Below, piece by piece: positions 35,457 through 45,294 of a DNA stretch of 64,000 nt. The number at the start of each line of letters is the position of its first letter. Position 1 is the stretch's first letter. The DNA comes from Rhizobiales bacterium SYSU XM002 (GTDB lineage Bacteria; Pseudomonadota; Alphaproteobacteria; Rhizobiales; Beijerinckiaceae), in NCBI GenBank assembly GCA_009846685.1, contig VWVY01000002.1:310001-374000 (forward strand). Direction: 5' to 3'. Made by a program: the position numbers and the translations under genes. The notes under the pieces were generated by a model, which saw only the letters and a program-made list of their open reading frames with translations, searched no databases and was not told where the DNA came from.

Positions 35457-37535
35457 TTATTGAAGCCTCACCGTCACCCGGTCCGTCGCGCCAGTGGCGT
35501 CGATCACCGAGATCTGGGCAAATCCCAGTCCTTCCGGGCGCAACCCTGCCTCGCGGCGGCTGGACGGTGCGTGCGCTGGCGCACCATTGAGGAGATAGGT
35601 GAACGGGGGCGAGCCGCCGTTGATCTTCACCTTCAGTAACGGGTGGCCGTCGATCCGCGTCGCTTCGGAATCGATCGCCGCACCATCAGGCGGGAAGGCG
35701 ATCTGCAAGCCCGGCCGGCTCATCGCGGCGATGGTCTTGGGCACGTCCTGCCGGACATGGCGCAGAGGCGGAGGCAACGTAAGATTGGTTGCGACGAGCG
35801 CCTCGCGCGGGCGCCGCGGCAAGCCGGAATGTAGTCCAATGCGATTGAAGGCGTCGAACAGGATCGGTGCCGCGACACGCCGACCGACGAGACCAGGCAC
35901 AGCCCCGTTATCCGCCTGCCCGACCCAGACGCCGATGGTGTGCTTGAGGTCGAACCCTACCGCCCAGGCGTCGCGATATCCGTAGGACGTGCCGGTCTTG
36001 TAGGCGAGGCGGGCCTGCGGCGCATTGTCGGGTGGCGGCGCGCCGATCAGGATGTCGGCAATATACCAGGCCGGAACATGGCCGACGAACTGGAGCGGAT
36101 CGGGTTTGGCCGTGCGCTCGGGCAGTTCGCGCAGGTCGAGCATCGCGCCGCCGCGCGCGAGCCCGGCGTAGAGCATTGTCAGATCATTCAGCGAAATCCC
36201 GAGCCCGCCGAGGCCGATGGCAAGACCCGGAGCGCCGCCGTCCTTCGGCGTCTCGACCGTTGCACCCGCCTCGCGCAGCCGTGAGATGAACTTCTGTGCG
36301 CCGACGAGCTTGAGGAGATCGACCGCCGGCAGGTTCAGCGATTGCTGGAGCGCGGCGCGCGCCGTCACCATGCCCTGAAAGGTGTTGTCGAAGTTCTCCG
36401 GCGCATAGAGCCCGAAGCGGTGCGGGCGGTCTTCCAGCATCGTCTCGGGATGGGCGATGCCGTTCTCGAACGCCAGCGCGTAGATGAAGGGTTTTAGCGC
36501 TGAGCCCGGCGACCGGATCGCGCGCGTAAGATCGATGCCACCGGCACGCTCGGACGCAAAGTAGTCGGCGCCGCCGACCGAGGCGCGCACCAACCCGGTC
36601 TCATTCTCCACCACGACGACGGCGACAGAGAGCTTCGGCCCGATCGCCTCGGCGCGCTCCTTGGCGAGCCGTTCGAGCACGACCTGCCAGCCGTGATCGA
36701 GCGAGGTCTCGATGCGCGTCACGCCGGCGTTTGCAGCGACCAGCGCCTCGGCACGATGGGCTGCATGGTTGGGGAAGGGGCGGCGGGCTGTAGGCACGGC
36801 CTCGGCCAGCGCTCGTTCGATCTCCGCGATCGGCAACACACCGCCTTCACGGACGCGTGCGAGAACGCGATCCCGAGAGGCTTCAGCCCTTGTGGCAAAG
36901 CGATCCGGGCGACGGCTTTCTGGCGCCTGCGGAATTGCGACCAGCAGCGCGGCCTCGGCGGTGGAAAGCCGCGCCGGCTCCTTGCCGAAATAGGCGAAGC
37001 TCGCCGCGCGCACCCCTTCGAGGTTGCCGCCGAACGGTGCGAGGCTGACGTAGAGATCGAGAATGCCCTGCTTGCCGACACGGCGTTCGAGCTCGAGCGC
37101 GCGCGCCATCTGTCTTGCCTTGGCGAGAAGGCTGCGCTCCTCGCGCGGCTCGACCAGACGCGCAACCTGCATCGAGAGCGTCGAGCCACCGGAGACGATC
37201 CGACCGTGCCGGACGAACTGCCAGCCCGCGCGCACGAGGGCGACGGGGTCGACGCCGCGGTGCTTGTAGAAGCGCCGGTCTTCGTAGTCGACCAGCATGG
37301 CGAGGTAGCGGGAATCCACCTCTTTCGCGCTGAGCGGCATCCGCCAGCGCCCGTCCGCCATCACGAAGGGGCGAAGCAGCTTGCCGTCCTTGTCCAGCAC
37401 GACGGTCGAGCGCGCCTTGGTGGCGTCGAGATCGAGTGGCGGCAAGTTCGCGGCATAAAGCGCGAAGGCGAGAGGTGCGGCGGCGAACGCCGCCACACCT
37501 CCAGCCGTCCAGCGCAGGGCGCGGGTAAAGCGCAT
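35457..37535 (-). CDS. pbpC: Penicillin-binding protein 1C
   Basis: Bifunctional peptidoglycan synthase, 692 residues. An N-terminal membrane anchor (about 8-28) precedes the glycosyltransferase (GT51) domain, with catalytic Glu in DYEDRRFYKHRGVDP and SGGSTLSMQVARL. The transpeptidase domain has the Ser motif SPGSALKPFIYALAFENG, ASL/SLN region QSLNLPAVDLL, and KTGTSYGYRDAWAVG. The C-terminal beta domain of PBP1C (BiPBP_C) covers about 610-692. It starts four bases after the alpha-2-macroglobulin stop. That pairing is conserved in many Gram-negatives, and PBP1C is thought to repair the wall while the macroglobulin traps invading proteases. Confidence 0.95.
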   Translation of the reverse strand: MRFTRALRWTAGGVAAFAAAPLAFALYAANLPPLDLDATKARSTVVLDKDGKLLRPFVMADGRWRMPLSAKEVDSRYLAMLVDYEDRRFYKHRGVDPVALVRAGWQFVRHGRIVSGGSTLSMQVARLVEPREERSLLAKARQMARALELERRVGKQGILDLYVSLAPFGGNLEGVRAASFAYFGKEPARLSTAEAALLVAIPQAPESRRPDRFATRAEASRDRVLARVREGGVLPIAEIERALAEAVPTARRPFPNHAAHRAEALVAANAGVTRIETSLDHGWQVVLERLAKERAEAIGPKLSVAVVVVENETGLVRASVGGADYFASERAGGIDLTRAIRSPGSALKPFIYALAFENGIAHPETMLEDRPHRFGLYAPENFDNTFQGMVTARAALQQSLNLPAVDLLKLVGAQKFISRLREAGATVETPKDGGAPGLAIGLGGLGISLNDLTMLYAGLARGGAMLDLRELPERTAKPDPLQFVGHVPAWYIADILIGAPPPDNAPQARLAYKTGTSYGYRDAWAVGFDLKHTIGVWVGQADNGAVPGLVGRRVAAPILFDAFNRIGLHSGLPRRPREALVATNLTLPPPLRHVRQDVPKTIAAMSRPGLQIAFPPDGAAIDSEATRIDGHPLLKVKINGGSPPFTYLLNGAPAHAPSSRREAGLRPEGLGFAQISVIDATGATDRVTVRLQ

Positions 37536-37539
37536 TGGC

Positions 37540-40500
37540 TTACTTCTTTTCGTCCGTGGCCTTGTCCGCGTCGTCCTTGGCGTCCGTGTCCTTGCCGGGC
37601 GGCAGGACCGTCAGCGCGCCGAAAGCGGTGCGGCCGAAGAGTTCGGGCCGGTACATATCCTCGACGATGGCTGCCGGATGCACATAGGTTCCCGGCGTCA
37701 CGGCGCGGACGAGATAGCCGACGCGGATCGGTGCCTTTTCGCCACCGCTGCGGTTGAAGGCGGCGACGAAGCGGTCATCGCGCGATTCCGCATGATCCGG
37801 TTCCGTCCGGTTCTCGAAGAAGCTCAGCCCCTCCGAGGAAGCACCGGTCAGCTTCGGGTTCTCGATTTCGAGGCCCGCCGGCAGCGGGTCGACCACCAGC
37901 AGTCGCCCGCCGCGACGCGGCGCGGAATCGACTTCCAGCGTCACGAGATAACGTTCGTTCTGGCGGATCTCGTTTGGCGCCACTTCCTCGCCCGAGAGCG
38001 TGAAGATCTTGCGGGAAATCGAGTAACCCTCGTTCACCGCCGGGGTCGGCGTCGTCGGGATGCCGGAGACGGACAGAATCACGCGCGCCTCGCCCTGGCC
38101 ATCATGGCGGATGACCAGCGGCTTGCCGGCAAGGCTCGCCTCGGGGAGGTTGCGATAGAACGCACCACGATGTTCCGCTCCGTTGACGGTGAGGCGGAAG
38201 TTGGCGGCCTCCTTGGCGAGCGCCTGCGCGGCGAGTACCATCCAGTTCTGCTCCTGCGTCGAGGTATAGCGCTTGGCTGAACGCGCCTGATCCACCATCG
38301 ACGCAACGCGGGCGATGCGCGCCTTTTCGGCGTTGCCTTCCGCGAGGAGGGCCAGTACGCCGGCGCCGTCCCGCAGGAGCGAACCGTAGTCCGAACGGTA
38401 GGTCAGCGCGTCCTTGTAGCTCTGGAGCGCATCGAGCGCGCTCGCATAGGCCTTGTCGGCGCGGCCACGATCGCCGAGCAGGGCGAGCGCAGCGCCAAGC
38501 TGGGCCTTGGCCATCGGCAGATCGAACTCGCCGAGCTTGTTGTCGACGATATAGCGCAGGTCGCCCATCACCGGCCGCCCGTTGCGCGCCAGCACATAGA
38601 GCGCGTAGGCAATGCCGGCGCGGTCCTCGGCGTTGAACTCTGTCGAATTGACGACCTTATTACGCAACCGGTCGAGCGCGAGCATGAACGCCGTCTGCGG
38701 CACGGCGATGTTGCGCTCGCGGGCGCGGGTCAGGAAGTCCGTGACGAAAGCGTCGAGCCAGATGTCGCCGCGATCGGTCGAGATGCTCCAGAGACCGAAG
38801 CCGCCGTTCGCCCCCTGACGGGAGAGAACTCTCTCGATGGCCGCCTCGATGCGCTTGTCGGCATTGGCGTCGAGCGCGAGGCTTTCCATGGTCGCGAGGT
38901 TGTTGACATAGAGCAGCGGCATCGCGCGGCTCACTGTCTGCTCCGTGCAGCCATAGGGATAGCGGTCGAGCGCCGAGAGCAGTGCCGGCACGTCGAGAGC
39001 AGCGAACGGCGAGACCGAGACGGCAACCGAGCCGGATTTCGGGACGAAGCTCGCGAGGAGATCGGACGAGATCTCGAGGCTTTGCCCGCCTGCAAGCGGT
39101 CGAACAGTGCGATCGACGATACTCGGTGCTGACGGCTTCACGTTGACGCGCACGGTCTGGTTCAGCGTCTCGCCGCCGCCCTTGAGCGTGAGGTCGAGTT
39201 CGGCGGTGCCAAGTCCGGCCGCGATCACGGGGAGCGCGAAGGCGACTTTCTTGCCCTTCTCAAGGTGGATCTTTCGCAGGGCCGGATCAAGCGTCACCGA
39301 GACCGGGCCGCGAAGATCGACGTCGAGCACATAATCGCCGGTCGCGCCCTCGACATTGTTGATGTCGATGTGGAACTGCGACTTGTCGCCGAGCGCGAGG
39401 AAGCGCGGCACGGTCGGCTGCACGACGATCGGATCACGGACGATGATATCCGCTTCCGCTTCGCCACTCTTGCCGGCGGTCCAGGCGACGGCCATCACGC
39501 GAACGGTACCGTTGAACGCCGGGATTTCGAACTCGATCGGCACCGTGCCGTCGGCGTTGACCTTCACGACACCGGAATAGCGCGCGAGCGGCTCTTGTGT
39601 GGGGCGCTCGCCCTTGGCCTGCGGCGTTTCGTCGCCGCCGGAGCGGATGCCACCCTTCGTGCCCTGCATCCCGTCGATGAGGTAGCCGTAGAGATCACGC
39701 ATCTCGCCGGATAGCTGGCGTTGGCCGAAGAAATGCCCGGTCGCGTTCGGCGATTTGTAGCGCGTGAGGTTGAGAATGCCGACATCGACGGCCGCGACCG
39801 TCACGAAGGCTTCCTCGCCCGCCTTGAGATTGGTGAGCGTGATCGGCAGCTTCATCGTCTGCCGCGGCCGCATCTGCGGTGGGGCGTTAAGCGCGACGCC
39901 GATCTTGCGCGCCTCGCGGCCGATGCCGAACCAGGCGAGGCCGAGCGCGCGGCCCGGCATGCGTTTCGCGGCCTCGTCGAGCGGACGATGCGCCATCGCG
40001 ACGAGATAGGCACCGGCGCCCCAATCCTCGCCGACCTTCAGCGAGACGGTCTTGCCGCCTTCCGCGACGTCGATCGTCTCGATATGCGCGACGCGGTCCG
40101 AGATCACGGCGAGGGTCGCCTTGCCATTGAAGCGCGAGTTGAGGCGCACCTGCATGGTATCGCCCGCCGCATAGCCGGACTTGTCGAGTGAGACTTCCAG
40201 CACGTCGGGGGTATCCGCCTTCGCATCCGCGACATAACCGACGGTAAAATCGAGCGCGCTCTCGGCGTCATCGGTGCCGGAGGCGCGGACTTCGAGGCGG
40301 TAATTGCCCCAACCGACCTTGGTGGCGATTTCCGCCGGGGCGTTTTCCAGCGTCGCGATCTCGCCATCCGCGACGCGGCGCGAAACCTTGATGCCTTCGT
40401 AAGCCCAGCGCCCGTCCTTGAAGAACCACTGGTAATTGCGGGTGATACGCGAGAGCTGCCATTTGACGCCCTGCCGCGCGAGACGCTTGCCCTGACCGGT

Positions 40501-42852
40501 CGCGAGGATCACCGCGAACTTGGCGGTATCGCCGTTGCCGATCTCGTTTTCGTTGAACAGCGGCTTGATGCCGATTGCGTTGCCCTTCGGCAGGATCGGC
40601 ATGACGATCGTGCGCGTCACGGCGCGGCCGCCGGTTTCCGAGGCGGAAACCTGGAATTCCGCCTCCATCGGCACATTGGTCTCCGGCTCCTTCACCGGAA
40701 TAGAAAGCGTGACCTTGCCGTCGTCATCGGTGCTCGACGATTCAAACTCGCTACGCTGAGGTTCGACGGCCTCGTCCGTCAAACCGACGGTATAGCCTTC
40801 GAAACCGGGGATGGCGCTGCCCTTGGCGCGGCGGATCGCGATATCGCCGGAGACGGTGAGGTCCGCGCCGGGCGCGCCGTAGAGATAGCGCACATTGACG
40901 TCAATCTCGGCGTTCTGGCCTACGGTGATCGCCTTTTCCTTCGGCTCCAGCGTGATTTCGAGCCGTTCGGGCACATAGTCCTCGACGAGGAACGTCACTT
41001 CGCCGATGGCCGGGCGTTTGGGATCGGAGTAGGCCTGCACCCGCCAGGTGCCCACGGGCGCACCCGAGAGCAGCGGCACCGAGAGCGCGCGGCCGCCCGC
41101 GCCTTGGTCCTGCACCACCTGCCGGCGGTATTCCATGCCGTCGGGACGGCGGACGACCAGCGTCAGCGGCATCCCGGTGACGGCCACGCCGCGCGGATCG
41201 CGCAGCAACGTCGTGACATAGGCCGTCTCGCCCGGACGATAGACCCCGCGCTCGGCATAGAGATAGGCGTCAAGACCGGCAGGGGCCACGCGGCCCGTCA
41301 CGCCGCGATCGGTGAGATCGAACGCGCTCTGCTGAAGGTCCAGGAAGCCGTAATCGTCCTTGAGTTGGGCGGTCACGAGGCCCGGTGCGAGGCCGCCGGT
41401 GCCGCGCGAAAGCCCGGCATCGAAACGGGCATGGCCCTTGGCATCGGTCTTGACGGTCGCAAGAACCTCGTTGTTGCGCGCGAGCAGGCGAATCTCCGTG
41501 TCTGCGACCGGCGCGGCAGTCGACAGCGAGCGCACGAAAACATGGACCCCGTCCTGCCCCGTGAACGTAGTCAACCCGAGATCCGAGACCACGAACCACT
41601 GCGTCGCGATATCCGCACCGCTGTTGCTCACGTCGCCATCACCGTCGGGATTTGGCGTGGCGGTGGCGCCACTCTCGGTCTTGAAGCCACCGGCCTGCGC
41701 GGCGATCAGGTAGACGCCGGGTTCGAGCTTGCCGGTCGCTTCCGTCACCGGGAACGCAGTCACGACATCCTTGTTGAGCTCCGACTTGACGTCCATCTCG
41801 CCCTTCCAGACCTGCTGGCCGGATTCACGGATGATTTCGTCGACCTTGTAGGGCTCGACCTGTTCGAGGAAGCCTTCCTTGCGGACGGTGTTGATGAGGT
41901 TGCGGTCGCCGATGCGGAGCACACGGATGCCGATCTTGTCGGTGTTGACCGAAACGAGCGGCACACCCTGCTGGCCGGTTCGGGGGAGGACGTAGGTCTT
42001 TCCGCTCGCGCGTACCGAGGGGCTGCGGTCGCGGACATAAATCTCGTAGTCGCCGTTCTTCAGCAGGCTCTCACCCGGAATGGCCGAGGGAATGCCCTGT
42101 CGCAGGACGATTGCATAGCGTTCACCGTGGCGCAGGCCATCGACGCAGATTTCGGCATTTTCCGCCGTGATCGCGAAGTCGCCCTTGCCGGAAACGGCGA
42201 CATAGGGTGCGAAATCGACCCTGCCGCGCGCGAGCGGTTCCGAGAACGAGAAACACGCGCGAGGGGAGGCGCTGTCAGCATCAACCTGATTGGAGAGGAG
42301 GCGGAAGCCGCGCTTCTCGCGCAGGTCCTCGTAGGCCTTGCGGGTTGGGCCATCGTCGCGGGCTTCAAGACTGATGCGATAGGCGGTCAGTGCCGGGCGC
42401 CACATCTGCCGCCATTCGAAGGTCTGGCCGAGAATGGAAAGGGCGATGCCCTCGGTCTCCTGCCCCTTGGCACGCACATAGCCAAGATAGGCGGCTGCCA
42501 CCGCGCGTTCCTGGAGGTCGTAGCGTTCGCGCCAGTCCTTCGGCTCGATCGCCCGGGCCGCACGGGACATCAGCAGCCACGCCGTCGATGAGGAAGGGTC
42601 GGCCAGCACCGCGAGATTGGCGAATTGCAGCGCCTTGCGCGGATCCTTCTGGTTCAACGCGGCGAGGCCGGTCTCGAAGCTTGCCCGGGCGTTCGTGCCG
42701 GCCGGCAACGCGACCTCGCGCTTCAGCTTTTCCTCGATCGCGGCGCCGGATTGCGCGAGATCGTCCCGCACGAAGGGTTTCTGTGGGCTCTGCGCGAGCG
42801 CTGAACCAGCCAGAAACAAGCCGAAGAGACCGGCGAGAGCGAAGGATTTCAT
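37540..42852 (-). CDS. Bacterial alpha-2-macroglobulin family protein (YfhM type)
   Basis: Very large periplasmic protease trap, about 1770 residues from the ATG at 42850-42852. That start gives a signal peptide (SFALAGLFGLFLAGSALAQ) cleaved by signal peptidase I. There is no lipobox Cys, so unlike the E. coli homolog it is probably not a lipoprotein. Macroglobulin-like (MG) beta domains fill the first 1100 residues. The thioester motif is Cys1302-Thr-Glu-Gln in YPYGCTEQTVSRA, in the expected thioester domain. The following alpha/alpha segments and receptor-binding-like C-terminus are complete. The last residues are charged (DTDAKDDADKATDEKK). Operon with pbpC and a TMEM43-family gene. Confidence 0.95.
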   Translation of the reverse strand: MKSFALAGLFGLFLAGSALAQSPQKPFVRDDLAQSGAAIEEKLKREVALPAGTNARASFETGLAALNQKDPRKALQFANLAVLADPSSSTAWLLMSRAARAIEPKDWRERYDLQERAVAAAYLGYVRAKGQETEGIALSILGQTFEWRQMWRPALTAYRISLEARDDGPTRKAYEDLREKRGFRLLSNQVDADSASPRACFSFSEPLARGRVDFAPYVAVSGKGDFAITAENAEICVDGLRHGERYAIVLRQGIPSAIPGESLLKNGDYEIYVRDRSPSVRASGKTYVLPRTGQQGVPLVSVNTDKIGIRVLRIGDRNLINTVRKEGFLEQVEPYKVDEIIRESGQQVWKGEMDVKSELNKDVVTAFPVTEATGKLEPGVYLIAAQAGGFKTESGATATPNPDGDGDVSNSGADIATQWFVVSDLGLTTFTGQDGVHVFVRSLSTAAPVADTEIRLLARNNEVLATVKTDAKGHARFDAGLSRGTGGLAPGLVTAQLKDDYGFLDLQQSAFDLTDRGVTGRVAPAGLDAYLYAERGVYRPGETAYVTTLLRDPRGVAVTGMPLTLVVRRPDGMEYRRQVVQDQGAGGRALSVPLLSGAPVGTWRVQAYSDPKRPAIGEVTFLVEDYVPERLEITLEPKEKAITVGQNAEIDVNVRYLYGAPGADLTVSGDIAIRRAKGSAIPGFEGYTVGLTDEAVEPQRSEFESSSTDDDGKVTLSIPVKEPETNVPMEAEFQVSASETGGRAVTRTIVMPILPKGNAIGIKPLFNENEIGNGDTAKFAVILATGQGKRLARQGVKWQLSRITRNYQWFFKDGRWAYEGIKVSRRVADGEIATLENAPAEIATKVGWGNYRLEVRASGTDDAESALDFTVGYVADAKADTPDVLEVSLDKSGYAAGDTMQVRLNSRFNGKATLAVISDRVAHIETIDVAEGGKTVSLKVGEDWGAGAYLVAMAHRPLDEAAKRMPGRALGLAWFGIGREARKIGVALNAPPQMRPRQTMKLPITLTNLKAGEEAFVTVAAVDVGILNLTRYKSPNATGHFFGQRQLSGEMRDLYGYLIDGMQGTKGGIRSGGDETPQAKGERPTQEPLARYSGVVKVNADGTVPIEFEIPAFNGTVRVMAVAWTAGKSGEAEADIIVRDPIVVQPTVPRFLALGDKSQFHIDINNVEGATGDYVLDVDLRGPVSVTLDPALRKIHLEKGKKVAFALPVIAAGLGTAELDLTLKGGGETLNQTVRVNVKPSAPSIVDRTVRPLAGGQSLEISSDLLASFVPKSGSVAVSVSPFAALDVPALLSALDRYPYGCTEQTVSRAMPLLYVNNLATMESLALDANADKRIEAAIERVLSRQGANGGFGLWSISTDRGDIWLDAFVTDFLTRARERNIAVPQTAFMLALDRLRNKVVNSTEFNAEDRAGIAYALYVLARNGRPVMGDLRYIVDNKLGEFDLPMAKAQLGAALALLGDRGRADKAYASALDALQSYKDALTYRSDYGSLLRDGAGVLALLAEGNAEKARIARVASMVDQARSAKRYTSTQEQNWMVLAAQALAKEAANFRLTVNGAEHRGAFYRNLPEASLAGKPLVIRHDGQGEARVILSVSGIPTTPTPAVNEGYSISRKIFTLSGEEVAPNEIRQNERYLVTLEVDSAPRRGGRLLVVDPLPAGLEIENPKLTGASSEGLSFFENRTEPDHAESRDDRFVAAFNRSGGEKAPIRVGYLVRAVTPGTYVHPAAIVEDMYRPELFGRTAFGALTVLPPGKDTDAKDDADKATDEKK

Positions 42853-43107
42853 GGTGGGCCTCGAAGAAGCGGGGAGGGGGCAGAAGCAGGAAGGGCCAGA
42901 GGACGAGGGCGCGTGCATGACGAGGCTCCGGTCGAGACAATCCTTCGCTCAACCTAGCACGCCGATTCGTGTCCGCAATGTGCGATATCGCACGGAAATC
43001 CTGTTTGCAGGCGGGTTGCAATGGATGCGCGAGCCATGCAAGCCTGCACCGGGCCGAACCGCCCTTTCCATCCATATGCCGTGATCTTCCGCTGACGGAG
43101 TTGGCCC

Positions 43108-44538
43108 ATGAGCCGGGAAATTCACCCCTCGATCCGAGTTCATCGCCGCATGGCGGAAACGGCGCTTCTTGCCGTCATGCTGGCGGGCCTGTCGCCGGTG
43201 CTCGCGTTTGGGCAGGCGGCCGATATGGGACCGCCCGGCGGCGCAGCGCGGCCGGCGTCGAAAGTCGATCCGGCATTTCAGGCAGCCGAAAAAGCGTTTC
43301 TCGCGCTGGAGATCAACGAACGCAAGGCGATCCAGAACGATCTGATATGGGCCGCCAAATTCGCCGGATCGCCGACAGGAGACTTCGGCCCGTTGACTTT
43401 CGCGGCGATCCGCCGGTTCGAGACCGAGAACAAGATGGCCGCGAACGGCATCTTGACCGCCGCTGCGCGTGAACGCCTGCGCGCACAGGCCGAGATTCAG
43501 CGCAAGACTGCCGGTTTCGCCGTCCAGACCGATCCGAAATCCGGTATGAAGATCGGCTTGCCGGCTTTCCTGCGAGTAAAAACCGCGCCGAACAATCTCG
43601 GTGCCTCGCGCTGGCAGGACAAGGACGAGAAGGCGACAGTCGATCTCTCGGTCCACAAGCGCGAGGATGAGTTGCCCCAGCTTTTCGAGCGCGGCATCGA
43701 TCCCAAGGTCAAGGGCCGCAAGATCACGTACAAGCTGTTGCGCCCTGATTTCTTCGTCATCACGGGTGAAACCGAGGGCGGCAAGTTCTATCGCCGCGTC
43801 GAGAAGAGCGAAAAGGGCGATATTCGTGGCTTTTCCATCGGTTACGACAAGAAGATGGCCGCGGCGATCGACCCCTTCGTCGTGGCGATTGCGGCGACCT
43901 TCGATCCCTTCGGCAAATCCGGTGGGGCACCCGCATCCTCACCCGTCGCGCCGGTGGCGGATGCCGGTCCGCAGAAGCGCCGCGCGACCGGGCTCGTTGT
44001 TGCGAACGATACAATCCTCACCAGCGAGGGCGCGCTCAAGGGGTGCGGCGAGATCGCGCTCGACCTCGGTAAGGAGGGCAAGTTCGCGCCGGCCCGCATC
44101 ACGAAGACGCTCGGCGCCAGTGGCCTGATGATCGTCTCGGCGAAGACTGGCAAGCCGCTTTCGATCGGCATCACCGAAGGCGGCGAGGCGAGCGGCGTCA
44201 TCGTCCAGCGTGATGCTTCAGGTGAATTGCTCGCGAGCGGCGCCGAGATCGCCAGTGGCAAGGCCACAGCCTCGCTTCAGTTGGGTGGTGGCGGCGCGGC
44301 GCTCTTCAACCGTAACGGCGCGCTCGCTGGCGTCATCGCCGCACCGCCGGTCGAGAAATTCAAGGTTGCTGGCGTGGTGCCGAGCCTCTCCTATGCCTTC
44401 GTGCCGGCGGCCGAAGCCCTGCGCCTCGCGGGCGTGGATGTGAGGCCATCGGAAGCGCGGACCCCGCAATCAGCGGCTGCTGTTGCCGAAGCGGTGCGGG
44501 AAGGGATCGTTTCACTCGTCTGCGCGTCCGACAAATAG
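43108..44538 (+). CDS. Secreted peptidoglycan-binding protein with degenerate trypsin-like domain
   Basis: A 476-residue exported protein. The signal sequence is near residues 15-37. A peptidoglycan-binding (PG_binding_1) domain at about 65-128 includes DFGPLTFAAIRRFETEN. A middle domain of unknown type (about 135-265) follows. The C-terminal third resembles a trypsin/Do-like protease, starting with RATGLVVANDTILTSEGALKGC. In that segment the usual catalytic His position (TNxHVVxGC) is Gly308. In LGGGGAALFNRNGALAGVI the usual GNSGGPLF Ser position is Gly395. Both assignments are by eye. It should bind the wall but not cleave peptides. It is divergent from the alpha-2-macroglobulin operon and convergent with gph. 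Confidence 0.78.
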   Translation: MSREIHPSIRVHRRMAETALLAVMLAGLSPVLAFGQAADMGPPGGAARPASKVDPAFQAAEKAFLALEINERKAIQNDLIWAAKFAGSPTGDFGPLTFAAIRRFETENKMAANGILTAAARERLRAQAEIQRKTAGFAVQTDPKSGMKIGLPAFLRVKTAPNNLGASRWQDKDEKATVDLSVHKREDELPQLFERGIDPKVKGRKITYKLLRPDFFVITGETEGGKFYRRVEKSEKGDIRGFSIGYDKKMAAAIDPFVVAIAATFDPFGKSGGAPASSPVAPVADAGPQKRRATGLVVANDTILTSEGALKGCGEIALDLGKEGKFAPARITKTLGASGLMIVSAKTGKPLSIGITEGGEASGVIVQRDASGELLASGAEIASGKATASLQLGGGGAALFNRNGALAGVIAAPPVEKFKVAGVVPSLSYAFVPAAEALRLAGVDVRPSEARTPQSAAAVAEAVREGIVSLVCASDK

Positions 44539-44540
44539 GG

Positions 44541-45206
44541 TCAGAAGCCGAGCGCTTTCACCGCGCCGCGCAATTCGTCGAAATGGTGGATAAGCTGGTC
44601 CGGCGCGAGGTCCTGCATCGGCGTATCGGTATAGCCGAAACTCACGCCGATCACCGGCACTCCGGCGCCACGCGCGGCATCGACATCGGTGCGGCTGTCG
44701 CCCACCATGATTGAGCGCGTGGGATCGCCCCCGGCGAGGCGGATTGTCTCGATGATATGGCGCGGATCGGGTTTGCAGAACGGGAAAGTCTCGCGCCCGG
44801 CGATGGCGTCGAACAGCGGCAGCGCACCGAGCTTCTCAATGAGCGCGCGCGAGTGCGGCTCTGGCTTGTTGGTGCAGACCGCGAGCGCGAAACCCTCCTC
44901 TTTGCAGAGGCGAAGCGCGGCATCCGCGCCTTCGAACAGATGCGAGAGATCGGCGATGTGGTCGAGATAGTGAACGAGAAAGTCCTGAAACAGCGCTTCG
45001 AGTCTCTCCGGACCAAGCGGTTCGCCCGCCGCCTTGAACCCGCGGTCGAGCAGGGCGCGCGCACCCGCGCCGACCAGACCTCGCGCGGCAGAGACGGGAA
45101 GGGTCTGAAGGCCCTCACGCGCCAAAAGGTGGTTGAGCGTCGCCATGATATCCGGGGCGGTTTCCGCGAGGGTCCCGTCCAGATCGAAAACAAGCGTGCC
45201 GCGCAT
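44541..45206 (-). CDS. gph: Phosphoglycolate phosphatase (HAD family)
   Basis: HAD-superfamily phosphatase of 221 residues. Motif I is VFDLDGTLAETAPDI with the nucleophile and acid/base Asp; motif II is AVCTNKP; motif III Lys is in FCKPDP; motif IV is MVGDSRTDVDAARGAG. The cap domain resembles Gph, which salvages 2-phosphoglycolate from DNA repair or oxygenation. Closely related HAD enzymes cannot be fully excluded. The start has a ggaag site. It converges on the pseudo-protease gene with two bases between the stops. Confidence 0.88.
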   Translation of the reverse strand: MRGTLVFDLDGTLAETAPDIMATLNHLLAREGLQTLPVSAARGLVGAGARALLDRGFKAAGEPLGPERLEALFQDFLVHYLDHIADLSHLFEGADAALRLCKEEGFALAVCTNKPEPHSRALIEKLGALPLFDAIAGRETFPFCKPDPRHIIETIRLAGGDPTRSIMVGDSRTDVDAARGAGVPVIGVSFGYTDTPMQDLAPDQLIHHFDELRGAVKALGF

Positions 45207-45294
45207 CGTTCTTCCCTTTTCGTCCGATGGAACGAGTGCCTACACTGAGATGGACGATTCGGGAAAAGCAAACGTCGCAAAGAGGGAGGTGAAA

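Noticed and set aside
41104-42591. Open frame antisense to the alpha-2-macroglobulin gene
   Set aside because: No recognisable protein; the minus strand is continuous A2M sequence.
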